A DNA stretch of 9,337 bases from Candidatus Nanohalarchaeota archaeon (GTDB taxonomy: Archaea; EX4484-52; B79-G9), in the NCBI GenBank assembly GCA_030594795.1, contig JAUVEK010000045.1, positions 1 to 9,337 of the forward strand, written 5' to 3'. This document shows, piece by piece, positions 6,439 through 9,337 of the stretch; the stretch's first letter is position 1, and the number at the start of each line of letters is the position of its first letter. The notes below the pieces were generated by a model, which saw only the letters and a program-made list of their open reading frames with translations, was not told where the DNA came from and did no database searches. The position numbers were made by a program, and so were the translations under genes.

Positions 6439-6519
6439 ATGCCCACCTTTGAATACGACTATGAAGCAAACTGCCTCATCATCCACAAAGACAAGCCTGC
6501 AAAAAAGAAAACAGCTTAA
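6439..6519 (+). pseudogene. DUF2283-like N-terminal fragment
   Basis: ATG at 6439 encodes 26 residues beginning MPTFEYDYEANCLIIHKDK. The FEYDYEAN-LIIH pattern resembles the first two strands of small DUF2283-type beta proteins, which normally continue for another 30 or more residues. Here the frame stops at TAA 6517-6519 right after a lysine run, and nothing like the expected rest follows. I read it as a truncated gene. The family call rests on one short motif. Confidence 0.4.
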
Positions 6520-6655
6520 GCTCCCTCGCCGCTCCCCCTGCCAATGCATGCGGCGCGCAAAGAACCTCCATCAGCGCAGGCAGCCCAACAAAAACAACCG
6601 ACTTGACAACAAGCTCCCTAAACCCTTTCCTCTCAAAAATCTTCTTCAGGTTCAT
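6479..6655 (-). CDS. Possible 58-residue hydrophobic protein, perhaps truncated
   Basis: From ATG at 6655 the frame encodes MNLKKIFERKGFRELVVKS followed by a hydrophobic stretch (VVFVGLPALMEVL, about residues 20-32) that could be a membrane segment. The start resembles a basic N-terminus next to a membrane helix. The last part (from about 6520 down) runs antisense through the DUF2283-like fragment, so the true C-terminus may be missing. It lies 41 bases downstream of the HEPN stop and could be in the same transcription unit. Weak evidence. Confidence 0.3.
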   Translation of the reverse strand: MNLKKIFERKGFRELVVKSVVFVGLPALMEVLCAPHALAGGAARELKLFSFLQACLCG

Positions 6656-6696
6656 GATAAAACCATATAACATATCTATTCCATAGATAACCTCTA

Positions 6697-7321
6697 TTAC
6701 TCCGCCAGTATCCTGATCGTCTCTCTTTGAACTTCCAGGACCAACTCCTTTATTTTCTTCAGCTGCCCTGAATCAATAGTTGTCTCTACACCATAAGTTG
6801 AAACTTCACGCTCATGCCTTACAGTTGGATTTGTCAGGCTTTCTTCAGCATCCAGTGTATCGAACTGCAAAACAATATCCTTATCAAGATCAAGCTCCTT
6901 ATCTTCTATAAGCTTAAGCAGTGCTGTCATAGTACATGACTGATTTTGGGAAGCATACCCGTATTTTGCCAGTATTGCCAGAAAGCAGTGATAAATCGCA
7001 TAAAACCCAACATTTAAGGCCCAATCATAAATTTTTAATCTCTCAAGAGCCTGCAATACACTATAATTGTATTCGGATTTCCCAACGTGCTTTTGCGCCA
7101 TAATTGACGCCGTTACTAAATGTGCAAACTTAACCAAATGCCAAGAGACGTCAATTAGATGGAAAAGACATTTGTCCATTTTGAACGCAAGTTCAAAAGC
7201 TTGGCATGTAAATGCCATGAAACAGCCATGTCTTTTACTATAAGTCTAAATCCGGCTTTCCCTTAACAAGCCGTCTTGGATCCTTCAGGCACCATTTAAG
7301 ATGATTGTCTATTTGAGGCAT
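6697..7321 (-). pseudogene. HEPN-domain protein gene interrupted by a 139-bp element
   Basis: The start is ATG at 7321, preceded by GAGGTGATT and overlapping the MNT stop region by 13 bases. Twenty-seven codons (MPQIDNHLKWCLKDP to KPDLDL) are followed by TAG at 7240-7238. The rest resumes at 7101: MAQKHVGKSEYNY, then YDWALNVGFYAIYHCFLAIL (the HEPN core helix) and RHEREVSTYGVET, ending at 6697. The two parts fit the N-terminus and body of UPF0332-like HEPN proteins, which pair with MNT nucleotidyltransferases. Between them lies copy 2 of the structured repeat, which shifts the frame. Removing 139 bases (7102-7240) rejoins DLDL to MAQKH in frame. The 134-residue 3' part could be translated from ATG 7101, but no ribosome site precedes it. 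Confidence 0.75.
7102..7240 (+). repeat. Structured repeat, copy 2 (139 bp), inserted in the HEPN gene
   Basis: It shares the core with copy 1: CCGTTACTAAATG at 7110-7122, TTAACCAAA, CCAAGAG, ATGGAAAAG, GTCC and the 3' end CTTTTACTATA. Stem 1 pairs TAATTGACG (7101-7109) with CGTCAATTA (7149-7157). Stem 2 pairs AAAAGACAT (7163-7171) with ATGTCTTTT (7228-7236). Both differ from copy 1 by paired changes. Inside stem 2 are two extra hairpins: TTTTGAAC-GCAA-GTTCAAAA (7179-7198) and TGGCAT-GTAA-ATGCCA (7202-7217). Both loops are GNRA only on the + strand, which suggests the RNA is read opposite to HEPN. Borders come from the HEPN frame: left flank ends AT and right flank begins TA in both copies. 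No transposase is encoded. Confidence 0.75.
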
Positions 7322-7914
7322 TTAATCACCTCAACATATTTTTCCGGGTTGTGAAATATCAGGTTATCAGACATTATGCTATAAAATACTTTATCCTCTT
7401 TATTTGAGAATATATCTTTCTCCACTAGATCCATATACCTTATTGGTTTTTCAACTAATTCTGATTTTCTTATTTCTTCTTTTATCTTTTTTATTTCATT
7501 GGATATTTTACTGTCATAAACAAGCAAAACATCAATATCATTGAAATCCTTGTTCTTTATAGATGAGCCAAAGACCAGTCCTAATTTTATGCAAGGCGCG
7601 AATCTCTTCAGGCTATGCAATAAGACAGACAGCCATTTAGGAAATTCTTTTTCTTCCAAACTTAACAGGTATTCAATGAATTTAATAGCGAAATTATCTC
7701 CATAATTATATGAAAAATATACAGAATTGCCAATCTCTTCCTTAACCAGGAGCTGCTTATCGGATAATATATTACATAATTTATTTGCATGAGCATGATT
7801 TATAGAAAGAGCCCGGGCTAATTGCCTGGCATTATACCCCTCTTTATAGTGCTTAAATAAATATTTAGCTATCCGGATCTCTATCTTTGTGAACTGTATG
7901 TTTTTAGCAGTCAT
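7309..7914 (-). CDS. MNT-type nucleotidyltransferase with N-terminal winged helix (antitoxin-like)
   Basis: A 201-residue protein. Residues about 8-68 are a winged helix-turn-helix (NARQLARALSINHAHANKL, then a wing GNSVYFSY). A nucleotidyltransferase fold follows, with LGLVFGSS (G116-S117) and N-D126-I-D128-VLLVYD, the GS...DxD active site. Minimal nucleotidyltransferases of this kind pair with HEPN toxins, and some neutralise the toxin by nucleotide modification. Here the next gene is indeed HEPN, overlapping by 13 bases. ATG at 7914 is preferred because the TATA box (7938-7946) is placed for a leaderless start. An in-frame TTG at 7935 would put the operator palindrome inside the gene. The palindrome suggests autoregulation by the winged helix. 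The frame is intact although HEPN is broken. Confidence 0.88.
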   Translation of the reverse strand: MTAKNIQFTKIEIRIAKYLFKHYKEGYNARQLARALSINHAHANKLCNILSDKQLLVKEEIGNSVYFSYNYGDNFAIKFIEYLLSLEEKEFPKWLSVLLHSLKRFAPCIKLGLVFGSSIKNKDFNDIDVLLVYDSKISNEIKKIKEEIRKSELVEKPIRYMDLVEKDIFSNKEDKVFYSIMSDNLIFHNPEKYVEVIKCLK

Positions 7915-7915
7915 A

Positions 7916-7934
7916 TGTATGTTAATAACATACA
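7916..7934 (-). promoter_or_regulatory. 19-bp palindromic operator candidate of the MNT-HEPN operon
   Basis: TGTATGTTAATAACATACA is a perfect 9-1-9 inverted repeat. It fills the space between the TATA box and the ATG at 7914. A dimer of the MNT winged-helix protein bound there would block transcription start, a normal arrangement for autoregulated toxin-antitoxin operons. The binding protein is inferred. Confidence 0.6.
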
Positions 7935-7937
7935 AAA

Positions 7938-7946
7938 TATATAAAA
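7938..7946 (-). promoter_or_regulatory. TATA box of the MNT-HEPN operon
   Basis: The minus strand reads TTTTATATA, centred about 28 bases before the ATG at 7914, predicting a leaderless transcript that begins at the start codon. Confidence 0.6.
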
Positions 7947-8107
7947 CTATCTATTCAAAAATCTAAAAGAAGTCTCAAACGACCAAAAAATCATAAGATA
8001 TTGGTGAAAATTGGAGAATCCTAAGCTTCCCTTTGCAACAATTGCATAGAAGAAGGGTACAGGAAATACACAAAGTGCACTGAATTTCCGCAGATTTGAT
8101 TGTCGGT

Positions 8108-8200
8108 TCATACTTTATACACAACAAAAAATGCCCTAAGCAAATCAAGCCTCTCGATCTTTGCCAATGATGATAAAACGCAATTATCCACAACAACCAT
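8108..8200 (-). pseudogene. PIN-domain (VapC-like) N-terminal fragment
   Basis: From ATG at 8200 the frame reads MVVVDNCVLSSLAKIERLDL then LRAFF. VVVDN-x-VLSSLAKI-RLDLL is the first strand and helix of PIN nucleases, with the first catalytic Asp at residue 5. A G-rich ribosome-site-like stretch (GAGGGGGGG on the minus strand, near 8211-8219) precedes it. The frame ends at TGA 8110-8108 after 30 residues, whereas PIN domains need about 130, and the later acidic residues are not found in a consistent frame in 7975-8107. I read it as a decayed toxin gene. The remaining 7947-8107 holds nothing else I can support. Confidence 0.55.
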
Positions 8201-8385
8201 CGGTTCATGCCCCCCCTCATCACATTCACATGCCTTCTCATAACCCTCAAAAAAACAGCATAAGAGCAAAAGTGAAAAAAAGCAAAAATAAGGCCCCTGC
8301 ACAGTCAAAACAGCACCAGCCCACACAATTATCCATGCAGCACCCAACACTCATGCAGCATCACCAGCCAGTAAGCATGTCCGAA

Positions 8386-8396
8386 ACATATAAAAG
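8386..8396 (+). promoter_or_regulatory. TATA box for the small secreted protein gene
   Basis: ACATATAAAAG is a strong TATA box. Its position predicts a transcript starting around 8417, a few bases before the ATG at 8422, so the message is nearly leaderless. This argues against the longer upstream frame beginning at 8161. Confidence 0.6.
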
Positions 8397-8421
8397 CCTT
8401 TCGGTCTATAATACATTCCTT

Positions 8422-9045
8422 ATGAAAATTATGAACATCGACAAAACAAGCATAATCATAACATTATTTATACTGATTATACTGGTAGTGGCATCTCCCG
8501 CCCAGGCAAAGATTAATGTTGTTCCACTTCCACTAAATGAATATGAAGTCACTCTTGGTGATGCATTTGAATTCGACATAACCATATATGATGTTAATCC
8601 TTTTGTTGTTATAATACAACATGAGGACGATGCTGAGCCTACTACATGCTACTTCGACCGGCACGGCAATAACCTGAAAAAAGACCATGTTAACGGCGAC
8701 GCATGCAAGGGCATCAAGATAAGGAAGCCGGGCCATGAATACGGCTATGGCTACGGGTATGGCTACGGCTATGGCTATGGGCATGATGGCAAATACAAAT
8801 ACAGGATAAGAATCGAGACCAACAAGGGCTATGCCAATAATCTTGGAATATATAATCTTACTGTAAAGGCAGGTAACCAGATATATGATGATACATTTAA
8901 AGTAGTAGCAGATCCAGGCAACAACAACAACAATGGCAACAACAACGACAACGGCAACAACGGCGATAACGGAAACCATGGCAATAGCAACAACGGCAAC
9001 AACGATAACAGCAACAACGGCAAAGCCAAGGGAAATAATAAGTAA
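8422..9045 (+). CDS. Small secreted protein with (Tyr-Gly)7 run and Asn/Gly-rich tail
   Basis: A 207-residue protein, unrecognised. Residues 1-29 are a signal peptide: a short charged start, a hydrophobic core IIITLFILIILVV, and a cut after AQA29. Residues about 30-165 look like a beta-rich, Ig-like domain (YEVTLGDAFEFDITIYDV, then YKYRIRIETNKGYANNLGIYNLTVKAG). Two Cys (TTCYF and GDACKG), about 20 residues apart, could form a disulfide outside the cell. A (Tyr-Gly)7 run interrupts this domain. The last about 40 residues are almost only Asn, Gly and Asp with a basic end. It is probably exported and surface-associated or released. Position relative to the TATA box and the signal peptide set the start. 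Function unknown. Confidence 0.75.
   Translation: MKIMNIDKTSIIITLFILIILVVASPAQAKINVVPLPLNEYEVTLGDAFEFDITIYDVNPFVVIIQHEDDAEPTTCYFDRHGNNLKKDHVNGDACKGIKIRKPGHEYGYGYGYGYGYGYGHDGKYKYRIRIETNKGYANNLGIYNLTVKAGNQIYDDTFKVVADPGNNNNNGNNNDNGNNGDNGNHGNSNNGNNDNSNNGKAKGNNK
8740..8781 (+). repeat. Seven Tyr-Gly codon pairs (6-bp repeat)
   Basis: Seven tandem TAY-GGN units within the secreted protein gene. TAC/TAT and GGC/GGG vary between units, so the run is not purely recent slippage, but it is a site where length may vary between strains. Confidence 0.8.
8917..9042 (+). repeat. Asn/Gly low-complexity C-terminal tail
   Basis: The DNA is made of AAC, AAT, GGC and GAT/GAC codons encoding runs such as GNNNNNGNNNDNGNNGDNG. 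Such tails are usually disordered linkers or surface-exposed segments. The trinucleotide-like DNA makes the length prone to change. Confidence 0.75.
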
Positions 9046-9128
9046 AAAGCCATTGACCGGCAAAAACATTCTAAGTTTCTCATCATACACAAAGTAAGTT
9101 TCACTAAAGCAGGCGCCATGTGACATGT

Positions 9129-9263
9129 TCATTCCTGCTTTTCCATATCCTCAAGAATAATTTTGATTTTCTTTTTCAGGTCAGGCAAATCGTCTCTAAC
9201 AATAACCCAGACCCTTTCCAGATTTACTCCAAAATAGGCATTCCCTCCTGCATAGCTCCGCCA
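9129..9263 (-). pseudogene. C-terminal fragment of an unknown protein, probably frameshifted
   Basis: Ending at TGA 9131-9129, the frame reads YAGGNAYFGVNLERVWVIV then RDDLPDLKKKIKIILEDMEKQE, which looks like real protein with an amphipathic helix at its end. Upstream in frame is a stop (9266-9264) and no suitable start exists. A neighbouring frame reads EYDGGA just before it, so a one-base frameshift near 9255 may have broken the gene, or the 5' part was lost. Family unknown. The rest of 9046-9337 holds nothing else I can support; its right end is GC-rich. Confidence 0.35.
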
Positions 9264-9337
9264 TCATATTCAGCGCCCCTCATCCCCAGCCCGGAAACCC
9301 GCAAAAAACCGCGCCCGAACCCCATGCAACACAAAAG

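Noticed and set aside
7102..7218. Minus-strand N-terminal extension of the HEPN frame (MAFTCQAF...) as its true start
   Set aside because: This stretch is the structured repeat. The equivalent region of copy 1 differs from it at all codon positions in ways that keep RNA pairing, and the real HEPN N-terminus with a strong ribosome site lies upstream at 7321.
7099..7240. Archaeal bulge-helix-bulge intron in the HEPN mRNA
   Set aside because: The exon ends do not form the required outer helix at the junctions, and the GNRA loops place the RNA on the opposite strand. It is not fully excluded, because removing 139 or 142 bases would restore the frame.
7102..7240. Classical IS200/IS605-derived palindromic element
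   Set aside because: Insertion without target duplication would fit, but the stems enclose large loops, unlike the small subterminal hairpins of that family, and no transposase is present. It is left open as an origin, not called.
8161..8421. Long N-terminal extension of the secreted protein gene
   Set aside because: The extension is low-complexity (Gln/His/Pro), would bury the signal peptide, contains the TATA box at 8386-8396, and overlaps a PIN-domain fragment on the other strand.
1..9337. CRISPR array
   Set aside because: No regularly spaced 24-37-base repeats with unique spacers occur; the repeats present are intragenic codon repeats or the two structured copies.

Overview
The window is archaeal, most likely from a DPANN-type lineage (Woesearchaeota/Nanoarchaeota-like). 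It encodes eS8, an Sm-like protein and eL37 (the last two adjacent), a tRNA without an encoded CCA, and a single-domain OB-fold protein. Many starts have TATA-like boxes about 25-30 bases before the inferred transcription start, some transcripts look leaderless, and ribosome sites match GGAGGTGAT. The archaeal call rests on visible proteins and signals; the finer lineage is inference from Cys-rich secreted-protein repeats and HEPN/MNT genes I associate with that group.

Layout. (1) 1-2108, minus: a large secreted protein, cut by the left edge, with a signal peptide, a repetitive Asp/Gly linker, a MopE-like metal-binding motif, two Cys-rich repeats and two polysaccharide-deacetylase-like domains. 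(2) 2329-4308: housekeeping block with a zinc-ribbon protein (-), an OB-fold protein (+), eS8 (-), LSm and eL37 (+) and tRNA-Gly(UCC). (3) 4309-4765: gene-free, with several competing complementary segments, ending in the TATA box of a leaderless gene. (4) 4766-6184: an AAA+ ATPase of the archaeal ATPase/DUF234 type with a PD-(D/E)XK-like C-terminus, closed by a terminator hairpin that contains its stop codon. (5) 6185-8200: an accessory patch resembling a toxin-antitoxin graveyard: tiny ORFs, a cut-off DUF2283-like fragment, a wHTH-MNT nucleotidyltransferase with a promoter palindrome, a broken HEPN partner and a PIN-domain remnant. (6) 8422-9045: a small secreted protein with a (Tyr-Gly)7 run and an Asn/Gly tail. 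(7) 9129-9263: a C-terminal gene fragment.

The most interesting signal is a pair of related sequences, 3051-3148 and 7102-7240, both on the + strand. They share a conserved core, but their two long stems differ in sequence while staying paired, which looks like RNA covariation. Copy 2 also carries two hairpins with GNRA loops when read on the + strand. It sits inside the HEPN gene: the missing N-terminus of HEPN, with a strong ribosome site and a 13-base overlap with the MNT gene, lies on its far side. Removing exactly 139 bases rejoins the two HEPN parts in frame. I interpret this as a small, dispersed, structured and probably mobile element of unknown class.
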